53,916 bases of DNA, taken from the NCBI GenBank assembly GCA_946413245.1, contig CAMKJS010000012.1, positions 1 to 53,916 of the forward strand. Reading direction: 5' to 3'. The notes below the pieces were generated by a model. That model made no database searches. It was not told the DNA's origin and was given only the letters and a program-made list of their open reading frames with translations. Position numbers and translations under genes: made by a program. Below, piece after piece: positions 1 to 8,916 of this stretch; within the stretch, counting starts at the first letter, position 1, and every line of letters starts with the position of its first letter. The DNA comes from an uncultured Clostridia bacterium (GTDB lineage: Bacteria > Bacillota > Clostridia > Christensenellales > Aristaeellaceae).

Positions 1-34
1 GTGGAGGATGAGCGCTACAAGATGCTCTGTGTAC

Positions 35-1306
35 CTAATTTATCGAATTGATGTGCTTAAATTTCGCGCCGGAGGGAACGCCTTTCTTCAGCAGAAATTT
101 TTTGTAATCCTTCAGTTTCTTGGAGGGGCACTTGACGGTCGCTTTCTTGTAAATTCCCGTAAAGGCGTTATCGCCCACCGTGTCAGCCTTCAGCTTTGAC
201 GTCTTGATGGTGATGGTTTTCAGCGCCTTGCAGCCGGAGAAGGCTTCAGCGCCGATGCTGACGACATTCTTGCCGATGGTGAGGGCGGCCAGTTTTTCCA
301 GCCCTTTGCAGGCGGAAGCAGCAACGGCGGTAACCTTATACGTTATTCCGTTGGCCTTGACCGTATCCGGAATCTTCAGGTTCTTTACAGAGGTCTTTTC
401 CGGCTTCTGCAATTCGGCGGTCTTCTTTTCATGATTGAGGGAGTAAACTCCGCTGTTAACGGTCACGCTGTCGCTCAGGACGGAAATGGTCGCAGTCTTT
501 GTTTTTCCGAAGACCTCCGCCTTCAGAGTAGCTGTGCCTGGCTTCAGTCCTGTAATCGTAGTTGTTTTATGTGCTTCATCAAATTCTACAGCTACGATGT
601 CCTCGCCTTTCGACACAGTCCACTTGACACCTTCGTATGGTTTGTACTGGAAATATACGCCAACCGGTTGGGTTTTCTCCATGGTAAAGGTGGCAAAGAA
701 CTCAGATATTTCGCCTACTTTCAAAACCTGATTCGAATACTGGATTGTGTTCAGTTTGACAAGATCTGAACTGATTTCGACCGGAAAGCCTCTTTGAATC
801 GGAAAACGGCCAGTGCCGGAGGCAGGCGTATGTGCCAGACATAAAGCCCAGAAATGTATTCCTCCATAGGTTACATGGGCAACACCGAAGCAATCGTACT
901 TATCATCCAGTATATCCTGACGATAAGCATTGTTATCACGCCAAAAACTGAACATCGCATCTGCCGAACTGAAATCAGACCGGCCATTGACGATTTCCCG
1001 CGGTTCAGTATAGTCCGCGGGGAAGGCGGTAGTATGTTTGGAATTGTTAGGCCGGACATGATCGAAGTAGATTGCAAATTCGATGGCTCGCTGCTGCGCA
1101 GTTTTTACCAGGGAAGCATCCCAGGCAAGCTTTTTCAGCCCTTCATCAGTACGCAGGTTATTGATCATCTTATCCACATTCTTTGCGTCATCTTCATCAA
1201 TAAAGAAGCCCTCGGGATAAATAGTGACAATATCCGCTATACCATGGGCTATGAAAGCAACAGAAAAAAGCATAGCCAAAAGTAAAACAACGAATCTCTT
1301 CTTCAC
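35..1306 (-). CDS. Secreted CAP-domain / Ig-like / leucine-rich repeat protein
   Basis: 423 aa, GTG start preceded by a strong AAGGAGGA. Residues 1-24 form a signal peptide (KKR, then a hydrophobic stretch ending HGIA). Residues about 45-165 resemble a CAP/SCP-like domain: a DEGLKKLAWDASL helix start and an HFWALCLAH core strand. Residues about 185-275 resemble a bacterial Ig-like (BIG_2) fold, with TITGLKPGTATLKA as its signature. Residues about 280-423 are a BspA-like leucine-rich module with AFSGCKALKTI and DNAFTGI turns. The C-terminal module closely matches the end of the 1385-residue protein starting at 12066. No LPXTG motif or C-terminal membrane segment is visible. Inference: an exported surface or extracellular protein; the CAP domain's substrate is unknown. 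Confidence 0.85.
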   Translation of the reverse strand: MKKRFVVLLLAMLFSVAFIAHGIADIVTIYPEGFFIDEDDAKNVDKMINNLRTDEGLKKLAWDASLVKTAQQRAIEFAIYFDHVRPNNSKHTTAFPADYTEPREIVNGRSDFSSADAMFSFWRDNNAYRQDILDDKYDCFGVAHVTYGGIHFWALCLAHTPASGTGRFPIQRGFPVEISSDLVKLNTIQYSNQVLKVGEISEFFATFTMEKTQPVGVYFQYKPYEGVKWTVSKGEDIVAVEFDEAHKTTTITGLKPGTATLKAEVFGKTKTATISVLSDSVTVNSGVYSLNHEKKTAELQKPEKTSVKNLKIPDTVKANGITYKVTAVAASACKGLEKLAALTIGKNVVSIGAEAFSGCKALKTITIKTSKLKADTVGDNAFTGIYKKATVKCPSKKLKDYKKFLLKKGVPSGAKFKHINSIN

Positions 1307-1516
1307 GGATCAGTCTTCCTCCTTATTGAAAGGGATATATTACCACATGCTCATGATAGCACACTTCCGGCGGGTTGGCAAGAAAAGAGAAGGAGGTTTT
1401 TCACTTTTTGCCGGCGATTGCCGTGTACAGACCACAAAAAGCGAACGATCTGATGGAAACGACTGAAATCGTCCGTGATTTGTCAAAAATGGGAGGATGT
1501 CGACATGTTTCGGCAC

Positions 1517-1545
1517 TTGAGAAAACGCCCGAAAAATGGTACACT
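1517..1545 (+). promoter_or_regulatory. sigma-A promoter for purC
   Basis: TTGAGA (1517-1522), 17 bp spacer, TACACT (1540-1545). Transcription would start near 1552, about 25 bases before the purC start, leaving room only for the GGAGGA ribosome binding site. Confidence 0.7.
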
Positions 1546-1577
1546 AAGCCATGCTGTGAGAAACGGAGGAACGCCCG

Positions 1578-2294
1578 ATGCCGGAGATCGGAAACCTTTT
1601 ACGGGAAGGAAAAGGAAAACGGATTTACGCGACGGACAATCCCGAATACGCAATTGTATATTACAAGGATGAAGCAATGGCTTTTCACGGCCTGAAACGG
1701 GGAAGAATCCTCGGCAAGGGAGAAGTGAACAATTCCATCTGCGAGCATCTGTTTACGCTGCTGGCGGATCATGGAATCGAAAGCCACTTCGTGGAGCGGA
1801 TTGATTCCCGCCACAGCCTGGTGCGACGGTGCGAGATGCTGCCCTTCGCGGTGAAAATCCGGAACCGGGTAGCCGGGCAAATGGCCACGCGGACAGGGCT
1901 TCCGGTGGGGATGGCGCTGGAACAACCGGTGGTGGAATTCGTGCTGAAGGACACCGAAATGGAGGAAGATCCCCTGGTGAACCACACGCATATCTACGCC
2001 ATGAAGGCCGCGACCCCGGAGGAGATGGACGAAATCACCCGGACCAGTCTGAAGGTGAACGAAGTGCTGGGTGAATACCTGCGGGAGATCAATATTGAAC
2101 TGATCGATTTCAAACTGGAGTTCGGCCGCTTCGGCGGGCATATTCTGCTGGCGGACGAGATTACCCCGGACACAGCCCGGTTCTGGGACAGCCGGACCCA
2201 TGAGCCGCTGGATATAGACCGGTTCAGGAGAGACCTTGGCGGCGTCGCGGAAGCCTATCAGGAAGTGCTTCACCGGATGATGGGCGCAAGCTGA
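1578..2294 (+). CDS. purC: Phosphoribosylaminoimidazole-succinocarboxamide synthase (SAICAR synthetase)
   Basis: 238 aa, the usual length for monofunctional PurC. It joins CAIR and aspartate using ATP to make SAICAR in purine synthesis, in the cytoplasm. The N-terminus LREGKGKRIYATDNP is the family's nucleotide-binding start. Family motifs also visible are the IRNRVAGQMA region near residue 95 and ELIDFKLEFGR near residue 175. The ATG follows AACGGAGGA with 7-base spacing. Other pur genes are not adjacent, so purC appears to be alone or paired with the next gene, which starts 25 bases downstream. Confidence 0.96.
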   Translation: MPEIGNLLREGKGKRIYATDNPEYAIVYYKDEAMAFHGLKRGRILGKGEVNNSICEHLFTLLADHGIESHFVERIDSRHSLVRRCEMLPFAVKIRNRVAGQMATRTGLPVGMALEQPVVEFVLKDTEMEEDPLVNHTHIYAMKAATPEEMDEITRTSLKVNEVLGEYLREINIELIDFKLEFGRFGGHILLADEITPDTARFWDSRTHEPLDIDRFRRDLGGVAEAYQEVLHRMMGAS

Positions 2295-2319
2295 AGCCGG
2301 GAGGAACAGGAAAAGAAGA

Positions 2320-3279
2320 ATGAATAAGATCCTTTGTATGCTGGCAGCTTTGCTGCTGGCGTTTCCATTTGGAGCGGTCCGGGCGGAGAAATCCGGAGAA
2401 CAGGAGTCCGGCACTTTTCCGGAACTGAACGAGAACGGGTTTCTGGACAACGGCGAGTTCGTATTCGAGGACGCGGACAACGGGATCTGGCGATATGCCA
2501 GCGATACGCTGAAAGTGGAAATCTACCGCAGAAGCACGGAAAAGCCCAAACAGGTCTGGTACGAAGCGGAAATCTGGTGCGCAGAGGGCAGCACCGGGCC
2601 GCGCATGATCGCGAACGACCCGGAGCACTGGGCGAAAAGCGTGGAATATCCTTATAAGCTGGCCCGGAAAACCGGGACTGTCATCGCAGTTTCCGGAGAC
2701 TATGCCAATACGCGGGTCGTGCAGAAGTCCAAAGTGGGAATCGTAATCCGGGACGGGAAGGTGATTTCAGAGAGGACGTATAAAAAGAATTCCAAGCATT
2801 TTCCGAATCTGGACTGCCTGGCGATCTACCCGGACGGGGATATGAAGGTTTTTTACAGCGACGAGCGAACCGCTGAGGAATACCTGGAGGACGGCGTGAC
2901 GGACGTGCTGGCGTTCGGGCCCTGGCTGATCCGGGACGGGGAACTGAACGAGGAAGCCCTGAACCAGTACGGAAAGAGCACCGCCCAGCGGGTTGCCGTG
3001 GGTATGGTGGAAAAGGGGCATTACTTTTTCATGATGCTGGAGGGCCGGATTACCCGCAGCAGGGGTTCCGGTATTCGCTTCCTGGCGGAAAAGCTGATGG
3101 AGAAGAACTGTACCGTGGGGTTTAATCTGGACGGCGGCCAGACCGCCAGCATCGTTTTTATGGGGCATCAGCTGTGCAAGATGGACAACAAGAAGCGGAA
3201 TCTTTCCTCCCGTTCCAGCAGCGATATTCTGGGGGTTGGGCATTCCGAGCTGCTGCCGGCGGTGAAGGATCCATGGTAA
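2320..3279 (+). CDS. Secreted phosphodiester glycosidase-like protein (NAGPA/DUF2233 family)
   Basis: 319 aa with an N-terminal signal peptide (MNKILCMLAALLLAFPFGAVRA). The body carries hallmarks of the NAGPA (phosphodiester glycosidase) fold: an early AEIWCAEG strand, VIAVSGDYAN, an internal DVLAFGPWLIRDGE, and the near-C-terminal FNLDGGQTASIVF segment with the family's conserved Asp-Gly-Gly. In this family the domain removes sugar phosphodiester caps or acts in wall/exopolysaccharide metabolism. The natural substrate here is unknown. It lies 25 bases after purC and may be cotranscribed, although the functions are unrelated. Confidence 0.85.
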   Translation: MNKILCMLAALLLAFPFGAVRAEKSGEQESGTFPELNENGFLDNGEFVFEDADNGIWRYASDTLKVEIYRRSTEKPKQVWYEAEIWCAEGSTGPRMIANDPEHWAKSVEYPYKLARKTGTVIAVSGDYANTRVVQKSKVGIVIRDGKVISERTYKKNSKHFPNLDCLAIYPDGDMKVFYSDERTAEEYLEDGVTDVLAFGPWLIRDGELNEEALNQYGKSTAQRVAVGMVEKGHYFFMMLEGRITRSRGSGIRFLAEKLMEKNCTVGFNLDGGQTASIVFMGHQLCKMDNKKRNLSSRSSSDILGVGHSELLPAVKDPW

Positions 3280-3281
3280 GG

Positions 3282-3437
3282 TTTCGCGTCTGAGGACGCG
3301 ACCAGGGCTTTCCGATCGATCCGCAACCTCAATGGTCGCAACTCCACACAGTGGAGCTTGCTCCGTTTCGGTTGAACTCAGCTCTGATAAGATTTCCGAC
3401 ACAGTCGGTTATCAGAGCTTCGTCCTGGACCTTCGGT
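3282..3437. repeat. Two-hairpin intergenic repeat, long variant
   Basis: Begins with CGCGTCTGAGGACGCG (hairpin), then CCAGGGCTTTCCGATCG, and ends with CCTGGACCTTCGGT. The same start and end occur at 17466-17517, where they are directly joined. Here about 100 extra bases lie in the loop between CCAGG and CCTGG, including an inverted repeat GCTCTGATAA/TTATCAGAGC (3381-3390 and 3409-3418). No ORF of its own; it appears to be a structured non-coding repeat. Confidence 0.7.
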
Positions 3438-3467
3438 ATGGTAAAAGTTTATTATGGTATAGATGAT

Positions 3468-3514
3468 AAAGAACGACCTGCTTCGAAGATGAGCCGAAGC
3501 AGGTCGTTCTTTTA
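3468..3514. terminator. Intrinsic terminator between convergent genes
   Basis: Long hairpin: AAGAACGACCTGCTTCG pairs with CGAAGCAGGTCGTTCTT around a short loop, with T-rich flank on the plus strand (TTCTTTT). It sits between the plus-strand gene ending at 3279 and the minus-strand gene ending at 3512, so it probably serves both directions. Confidence 0.75.
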
Positions 3515-3715
3515 CAGGAATAAGGTGCAGCCCATATCACGGAATTCGCGGATTTTTTCCCGGAGGACGTCGGGGGAGACTTCAAAATGAGCAGCCAGAC
3601 AGGAGAGACAGAAAAACTCCGCTGCTCCGCGGTTGATCAGCTTCCTGGTCAGGCCGACCTCATCCCGGGAAAGCAGCGCGCCGCAACGCGCGCAGCGGGA
3701 TTCCGGCTGATTCAT
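3512..3715 (-). CDS. Small zinc-ribbon-like protein, unknown function
   Basis: 67 aa from the ATG at 3715, which overlaps the stop codon of the alpha-galactosidase gene (ATGA). A start at 3736 is possible but sits inside the upstream gene. Four cysteines are arranged as CARC near the N-terminus and CLSC about 25 residues later, consistent with a small zinc-binding fold. A helical C-terminus follows (EVSPDVLREKIREF). The stop-start overlap implies translational coupling to the glycosidase. No function can be assigned. Confidence 0.75.
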   Translation of the reverse strand: MNQPESRCARCGALLSRDEVGLTRKLINRGAAEFFCLSCLAAHFEVSPDVLREKIREFRDMGCTLFL

Positions 3716-4899
3716 TTCTTCGGCACCATCCGGCACAGATAGAGTTTCAGATCATGCCCGGGTACCGAGGGAGAATAGAAATCCGTGCGGGGGCCGATTT
3801 CCTCACCGGTGAACACGTCCCGCAGCTGCAGGGTCATGCCGCTGCCTGCCGGCAGGCCGATATCCGCAAATTCACAGTTGATGCGCGCTTCCGCGTCGGA
3901 AAGGTTAATATAGGCCAGGGCGAATTCGCCGCCGGAGAGATGGCGCAGGAACGTGAAGGAAGCGTCCGGAATCGTACGCCAGGGATATTCCCCTTCCTTC
4001 GGATTCGGATTCGAGGTTGTGACCGACGCGCGCCGGATCAGGAAGGGGGAACGGGACTCTTCATCCTGGTCAATGCGCAGGAGATCCGGATGCTGCATCA
4101 GCTGCCGGTACTCCTCCGGAACGGAGCGGAGATCGGCGCCCATCATCAGAGGAACGCCCGCCAGGCACCAAAGGGCAAACTGCAGGCGGTATTCCTCATA
4201 GGTGCAGACTTTGCCCAGGCCCACGTTGCCCTTGCCGCACATGCCGACGGTGAGCATATCCATATCGTTGTAGCAGCCGTTGGCGCTCATGCACAGGTTG
4301 TCGATCTGGGAGCGGAAGATATCCGTGAAGGAAATATAGTTATCCATGATGTCCCCGGTGGAACGGTACATATGCGCGCCGACGGAACGCATCCACTTCC
4401 AGGGCTCGTGCTGCCCCCAGTTGCAGGCGGAGAAGAGAATCTCCCTGCCGCTGGCCTTCAGGGCCATGGACATGGTCTGATAGCGGGCGCGGCAGTCTCC
4501 GGTTTCCGGGAAAAAGCAGAAATCGTACTTCAGGAAATCAACACCCCAGGAAGCGAAGGTTTTCGCGTCCGTAAACTCATGGTCGTAACTGGAAGGATAT
4601 CCTGCGCAGGTCATGACGCCGGCACAGGAATACATGCCGAACTTCAGGCCTTTGCTGTGAACATAATCCGCGACGGCCTTCATTCCGTGTGGAAATTTCT
4701 CCGGATCGGGAACCAACAGGCCGTTTTCATCCCGCTCCCGCAGGGACCAGCAGTCGTCAATGACCAGGTATTCGTAGCCGGCGGCCAGATACCCCTTTTC
4801 CACCATGATATCCGCCATTTCACGGATCAGGGCGTCAGAGATATTTGAACCGAACGTGTTCCAGGAGTTCCAGCCGAGGGGCGGACGTTGAGACAGCAT
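3712..4899 (-). CDS. Alpha-galactosidase, glycoside hydrolase family 27
   Basis: 395 aa from the ATG at 4899, chosen because CTGGAGGTAT lies just upstream; an upstream in-frame start at 4920 lacks a site. It releases terminal alpha-linked galactose from oligosaccharides such as raffinose-type sugars. Visible GH27 signatures are the opening PPLGWNSWNTFG, VIDDCW, the nucleophile segment LKYDFC (Asp) and the acid/base segment RSTGDIMDN (Asp). A C-terminal beta domain follows (RHLSGGEFALAYINLSD). No signal peptide, so it is probably intracellular. It overlaps the downstream small zinc-ribbon gene by four bases. Confidence 0.93.
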   Translation of the reverse strand: MLSQRPPLGWNSWNTFGSNISDALIREMADIMVEKGYLAAGYEYLVIDDCWSLRERDENGLLVPDPEKFPHGMKAVADYVHSKGLKFGMYSCAGVMTCAGYPSSYDHEFTDAKTFASWGVDFLKYDFCFFPETGDCRARYQTMSMALKASGREILFSACNWGQHEPWKWMRSVGAHMYRSTGDIMDNYISFTDIFRSQIDNLCMSANGCYNDMDMLTVGMCGKGNVGLGKVCTYEEYRLQFALWCLAGVPLMMGADLRSVPEEYRQLMQHPDLLRIDQDEESRSPFLIRRASVTTSNPNPKEGEYPWRTIPDASFTFLRHLSGGEFALAYINLSDAEARINCEFADIGLPAGSGMTLQLRDVFTGEEIGPRTDFYSPSVPGHDLKLYLCRMVPKK

Positions 4900-4952
4900 A
4901 CCGATACCTCCAGAATTCAAAATTGTTTATTATCAGCAGGGGACACATGGGA

Positions 4953-4975
4953 TTGATTTACCTGCGGCAAATCAA
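4953..4975. repeat. TTGATTT hairpin repeat, copy 1
   Basis: TTGATTT and AAATCAA arms around a TGCGGC-containing loop. A second copy is at 10792-10814. Both lie just past the 3' end of a minus-strand gene and share the loop bases TGCGG. Confidence 0.6.
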
Positions 4976-4983
4976 TGCGATCA

Positions 4984-5853
4984 TCAGAACGGCGCGGGAA
5001 TGACGAAGTTCCGGCCGTCCAGCACGGGCAGGGCTCCGCCGGTGTCCAGCCGGAGGGAAACCGCGCACAGCTTCAGGGTCCGGGCATTCTGCGACCGGTT
5101 AAAGTAACGGTCTCCGTACAGGTCATCTCCGAGGATCGGATGCCCCAGGGCGGCGAGATGGGCGCGGATCTGGTGGGTCCGGCCGGTGATCAGATGCACG
5201 GAAAGCCTGGAAACCGGACCGGCTTCCAGGGTCTCATACTCCGTCAGGATAGTTTTGCCGCCGGGCATGGGACGATCCGAAATCCGAACCCGCGCCTGCT
5301 CCGAATCCTTCAGGAGATAGGCCCTGCACAACGCGGCGGGAGGCTTGGGAATGCCACGGACCAAACATTCATACCGTTTGTCCAGCGTTCGCTGCCGGAA
5401 AACTTCCAGGAGTATTTCATGCGCCCGCGCGTTCTTCGCGAACAGGCAGAGACCGGAAGTTGCGCTGTCAAGCCGGTGACAGGGCAGAGGAGGCGGCGCA
5501 TCCGGCTGCTCCAGACGCACATGGCGCAGACAGAGTTCAGCAAGCGAAGGTCCGCCGTCGGGATCCGCCTCCACACAGAGGCCGGGACGCTTACACACCA
5601 GCAGCACATCCGCATCCTCATAGACGACGTCAGGAATCTCGTCACGATCCTCCGGCAGATAGACCAACAGTTCCATGCCGGCGCGCAGAGGCGTGTTCCC
5701 TTTGCGGATCCGGCTGCCACCCAGCCGGACATCCCGCTTTTCAAATAAAGCCCGCAACGCGCTTTCCGTCAGGGAGGGAAGCTGCTTTCGAAGATAGACG
5801 TCCGCACGCTGGCCGTCAGCCTCACGCGGAACGACAAAACGCCGGCAGATCAT
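4984..5853 (-). CDS. RluA-family RNA pseudouridine synthase
   Basis: 289 aa. Isomerises uridine to pseudouridine in rRNA or tRNA; the exact target cannot be told. The first about 80 residues look like an S4-type RNA-binding region (LTESALRALFEKRDVRLGGSRIRKG). The catalytic domain follows with the family motif HRLDSATSG near residue 128, whose Asp is the catalytic residue, and later RTHQIRAHLAALGHPILGD. Its start abuts the stop of the upstream unknown gene (5853), so the two are likely one transcript. Confidence 0.93.
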   Translation of the reverse strand: MICRRFVVPREADGQRADVYLRKQLPSLTESALRALFEKRDVRLGGSRIRKGNTPLRAGMELLVYLPEDRDEIPDVVYEDADVLLVCKRPGLCVEADPDGGPSLAELCLRHVRLEQPDAPPPLPCHRLDSATSGLCLFAKNARAHEILLEVFRQRTLDKRYECLVRGIPKPPAALCRAYLLKDSEQARVRISDRPMPGGKTILTEYETLEAGPVSRLSVHLITGRTHQIRAHLAALGHPILGDDLYGDRYFNRSQNARTLKLCAVSLRLDTGGALPVLDGRNFVIPAPF

Positions 5854-6911
5854 TACTGAAGCCTCGACGTGCTCAGACAGAGCCAGCGGGGAATCAGGTC
5901 GCTCAGGTCTTTGAGCGCCTTCAGCATTTCCCGGGTAGGCTGCATGATGAGCATGGCGGAAAACACTTCCCGCATATCTGCGAAAGGAACATTCTGCTTA
6001 GCCAGAATGATCAGATCTTCCACGGCGTCCTCCGGTGTGATTTCCGGGCGCACAGCGCCCATCATCAGGCCGAGCATCCGGTCATAAATCGGGTTTTCAA
6101 TCGATTCCAGGCTGTCCAGGGCGGAAGAGAGATCTTCTTCATTCAGTACGGAAAGATTGAAATTGGCAGACGGGGACTGAAGAAGCCGGTCCGGATCCGC
6201 CAGACCCGGATGAATCAGCAGGGCTTCTCCGTCCAGCCCGTACAGATAATCACAGGAAGCATAGAGAAAACGTTCAATCAGCTGCGGAAAGCCGGAAACG
6301 AAGGTTTCCTTCAGCAGGGATTTCAGATGCAGCAGAGGCCCGTTTACACGCGTGACACCAAGGAGATACAGGCTGTCCTCCACATTCTCCATGACCCGGC
6401 TGAGAATTTCCCTGATTTGAACATGAGCTTCCCCTGTAAGCAGCAGGAGCGCGGTTACACACAGCTGATGGGGCAGGGACAGAACCAGATCGTTTTCCAG
6501 CTTCTCCACCTTGCACCAGAGACGGCGTACGAGACTGCGCGCGGGATCCGTTTCATCCCAGTCCCGCAGCGGATAGTGCCCGCCCAGCAGGGCCGCGCGG
6601 ATCACCAGCTCATGCTCGTCTTCCGACAGCAGGGCAAACTCGGCGGGAAAGAGACTCAGCACCCTCGTGCGCAGCTCATCAATCGTATGAAGAGAGCGCT
6701 TCCGGGCAGGCAGATATTTCTCCTCCGACGCGAACCAGGAAAGATCATACAGATCTTCCGCGTCCGCGTCGGTGCAGTCCGCGTCAAAAAGGCAATGACA
6801 GGAAAGGCCTGCGAGATACTTCTCGCATGCCTCAAGCTGTCGGGCCCGAAGGCCGCTCATGGTTTTATCCGCCCAGTGCAGCGGGCGGGTGCTGCCACCT
6901 ATTCTGAGCAT
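5853..6911 (-). CDS. Conserved-looking protein of unknown function
   Basis: 352 aa from the ATG at 6911, preceded by ACAAAGGA; an in-frame ATG at 6965 has no site. Mostly helical and soluble, with no signal peptide or clear membrane segment. It has several Cys in the first 60 residues (LEACEKYLAGLSCHCLFDADC) and an acidic, leucine-rich body. I do not recognise a family. It sits between ilvE and an RluA-type synthase, overlapping the latter by one base, so it is probably co-translated with the synthase. Confidence 0.8.
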   Translation of the reverse strand: MLRIGGSTRPLHWADKTMSGLRARQLEACEKYLAGLSCHCLFDADCTDADAEDLYDLSWFASEEKYLPARKRSLHTIDELRTRVLSLFPAEFALLSEDEHELVIRAALLGGHYPLRDWDETDPARSLVRRLWCKVEKLENDLVLSLPHQLCVTALLLLTGEAHVQIREILSRVMENVEDSLYLLGVTRVNGPLLHLKSLLKETFVSGFPQLIERFLYASCDYLYGLDGEALLIHPGLADPDRLLQSPSANFNLSVLNEEDLSSALDSLESIENPIYDRMLGLMMGAVRPEITPEDAVEDLIILAKQNVPFADMREVFSAMLIMQPTREMLKALKDLSDLIPRWLCLSTSRLQ

Positions 6912-6991
6912 AAAAATCCTTTGTTCCGAATGGATATGCAAAATTGCAAATCCATTATTCCGCAAGTTCGTCCGGTTTGATTGACCAGTTC

Positions 6992-8062
6992 TTAAGAAAG
7001 CTTCAGAATCCAGCCGTTTTTGTCTTCCAGCCGGCCGTACTGAATACCGGTCAGGGTGTCATACAGCTTCTGGGAAAGGGTACCGATTCCGCCGTCTCCC
7101 AGAACGACGCGCTCGTCCTTCATGCACAGACTGCCGACCGGGCTGATGACCGCGGCGGTGCCGGTGCCGAAAGCTTCCGTCATTTTGCCGGATTTGGCGT
7201 CCTCGAAAATCTCATGGATATCCAGGCGGCCTTCGACGGTTTCATATCCCAGCTGACGAGCCAGCTTCAGGATACTGTCGCGGGTAATGCCGGGCAGGAT
7301 GGAGCCGTTCAGCATCGGGGTTTTAATGGTGTTGCCATAGGCAAACATCATATTCATGGAGCCGACTTCCTCCACATACTTCTGCTCCACACCGTCCAGC
7401 CACAGCACCTGGGAGAAGCCCTTCTTCTCGGCAATGTCCCCGGCCAGGATGGAAGCGGCATAGTTGCCGGCGCACTTGGTGAATCCCACGCCGCCGCGCA
7501 CCGCGCGGACATATTCGTCTTCCACGTAGATGCTGACGGGCTTCAGGCCTTCCTTATAATAGGCGCCTACGGGGCTGAGGATAATGAAGAAACGGTAGGT
7601 CTTCGAGGCATGTACGCCCAGACCCACGTCCATGGAAATCATCGTGGGACGGATATAGAGGGAAGTGCCGTCCCGATGCGGAACCCAGTCCGCCTCGATC
7701 GCGATGAGCTGTTTGAGGCCTTCCAGGGCGGTTTCCTCATCCAGGGCGGGCATACCCATGCGCTGCGCGCTGCGGGTCATCCGGGCCAGATTGTCCGTGG
7801 GCCGGAACAGCTGCAGACCGCCGTCAGCCCGACGGTAGCATTTCATGCCCTCGAAGATGGCCTGCCCGTAGTGCAGCACCATAGCGGCGGGGTCCATGGC
7901 AAAGGGCTCATAGGGAACGATGCGGGCATCTTTCCAGCCCTGGCCCTCTACATAGTCCATGATGAACATGTGATCGGTAAACAGACGGCCGAACCCCAGG
8001 GCGGACTCGTCCGCCGGCTTGGCTTTCAGGTTGGTGGAACGCGTGACGCTGATCTCCTGCAT
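6992..8062 (-). CDS. ilvE: Branched-chain amino acid aminotransferase
   Basis: 356 aa from the ATG at 8062, which follows AGAAGGG; an upstream in-frame start at 8092 lacks a site. PLP enzyme that transfers the amino group between glutamate and the keto acids of leucine, isoleucine and valine. Length and motifs match the type II BCAT group: FGRLFTDHMF, HYGQAIFEGMKCYR, YIRPTMIS, GFTKCAGNYAAS containing the PLP-binding Lys, QVLWLDGVEQKYVEEVGSMN and EAFGTGTAAVISPVG. A TATAAT box lies just upstream on the minus strand (about 8096-8101) but the matching -35 is weak. Confidence 0.96.
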   Translation of the reverse strand: MQEISVTRSTNLKAKPADESALGFGRLFTDHMFIMDYVEGQGWKDARIVPYEPFAMDPAAMVLHYGQAIFEGMKCYRRADGGLQLFRPTDNLARMTRSAQRMGMPALDEETALEGLKQLIAIEADWVPHRDGTSLYIRPTMISMDVGLGVHASKTYRFFIILSPVGAYYKEGLKPVSIYVEDEYVRAVRGGVGFTKCAGNYAASILAGDIAEKKGFSQVLWLDGVEQKYVEEVGSMNMMFAYGNTIKTPMLNGSILPGITRDSILKLARQLGYETVEGRLDIHEIFEDAKSGKMTEAFGTGTAAVISPVGSLCMKDERVVLGDGGIGTLSQKLYDTLTGIQYGRLEDKNGWILKLS

Positions 8063-8148
8063 GGAAATCCCTTCTTTCTCATGAATTGTCAAACATTATA
8101 CGCTTATTTTCAGCAGATTGCTATCCTTTTTTTGCGCTGTTTTTGTTT

Positions 8149-8901
8149 TTACATTTCATCAAAAAGCTCCTCCAGGGAGATGGGGAAGATCAGCAGGCCG
8201 GCATCCTCCGGTGCGGCTGAGCCGGGCTGGAGGAAGAAGACCGGATTTCCCGTTTCATCGAGATAAAAATCCTCTTCCGGGAAGAAGCAGCCGGAGAAAG
8301 CTTCTTCGTCAAAATCCGAATAATAGGGGATGCCCGTGCTGTTTTCCTGAATCTGATCCCAGACCATCTGCCGGACCAGCGTGTCCGCCTTGGCTGTCTG
8401 CCGGTCCTGAAGCCAGGTGTCGCTTTCCCGGGTGGAAAGAATATTCAGCAGCTGCGGCAGCGTAAGGGTGGAACCAGGGCTGCCTTCCGCCCGGGAAAAC
8501 ACATGGCCCGCATAGGAACGGATCACCAGATCGCCCATGACTTCCTCCGTGCGCAGCAGGATACTGAAATACACGTCGTTATTGCAGGTCAGCTGATAGG
8601 AGATATCCTTGACCGCGTTCTCCCCGACGGAGGCGAAATAATCCGCGTTCATCGGAACTTCGAAGCCGACGGCGTTAGAGACTTCATAATCATAGAAGGA
8701 ATTGACCAGGTACGCATCCGGGTCGCTTTCGTCCACGCGGGGGTAGCGGTAGCTGAAGGTATATTTGCCGGCATCCGGGTTTCCTTCATCATAAGGAATT
8801 ACCACCACATCCGCCAGGTCCTCCACCAGGGGCAGAGGATCCGCGAACGCGGCGGAGCAGGCCAGAATCAGAACAAGAAGCAGGGGTAGAACGCGTTTCA
8901 T
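8149..8901 (-). CDS. Secreted DUF3298/RsiV-like protein
   Basis: 250 aa with a signal peptide (MKRVLPLLLVLILACSAAFA). The C-terminal third (FYLDETGNPVFFLQPGSAAP, then GLLIFPISLEEL) has the form of the DUF3298 domain found in RsiV-type anti-sigma factors and related secreted proteins. No sigma-factor gene or cytoplasmic anti-sigma segment is present, so a regulatory role is not supported. The ATG follows AAGGAGA and lies 15 bases after the upstream gene, suggesting an operon with the zinc-ribbon membrane protein. Confidence 0.75.
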   Translation of the reverse strand: MKRVLPLLLVLILACSAAFADPLPLVEDLADVVVIPYDEGNPDAGKYTFSYRYPRVDESDPDAYLVNSFYDYEVSNAVGFEVPMNADYFASVGENAVKDISYQLTCNNDVYFSILLRTEEVMGDLVIRSYAGHVFSRAEGSPGSTLTLPQLLNILSTRESDTWLQDRQTAKADTLVRQMVWDQIQENSTGIPYYSDFDEEAFSGCFFPEEDFYLDETGNPVFFLQPGSAAPEDAGLLIFPISLEELFDEM

Positions 8902-8916
8902 AAGCCGGTCATCTCC

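Noticed and set aside
8149..8901. Anti-sigma factor RsiV
   Set aside because: It has a DUF3298-like end but no cytoplasmic domain and no sigma-factor gene nearby.
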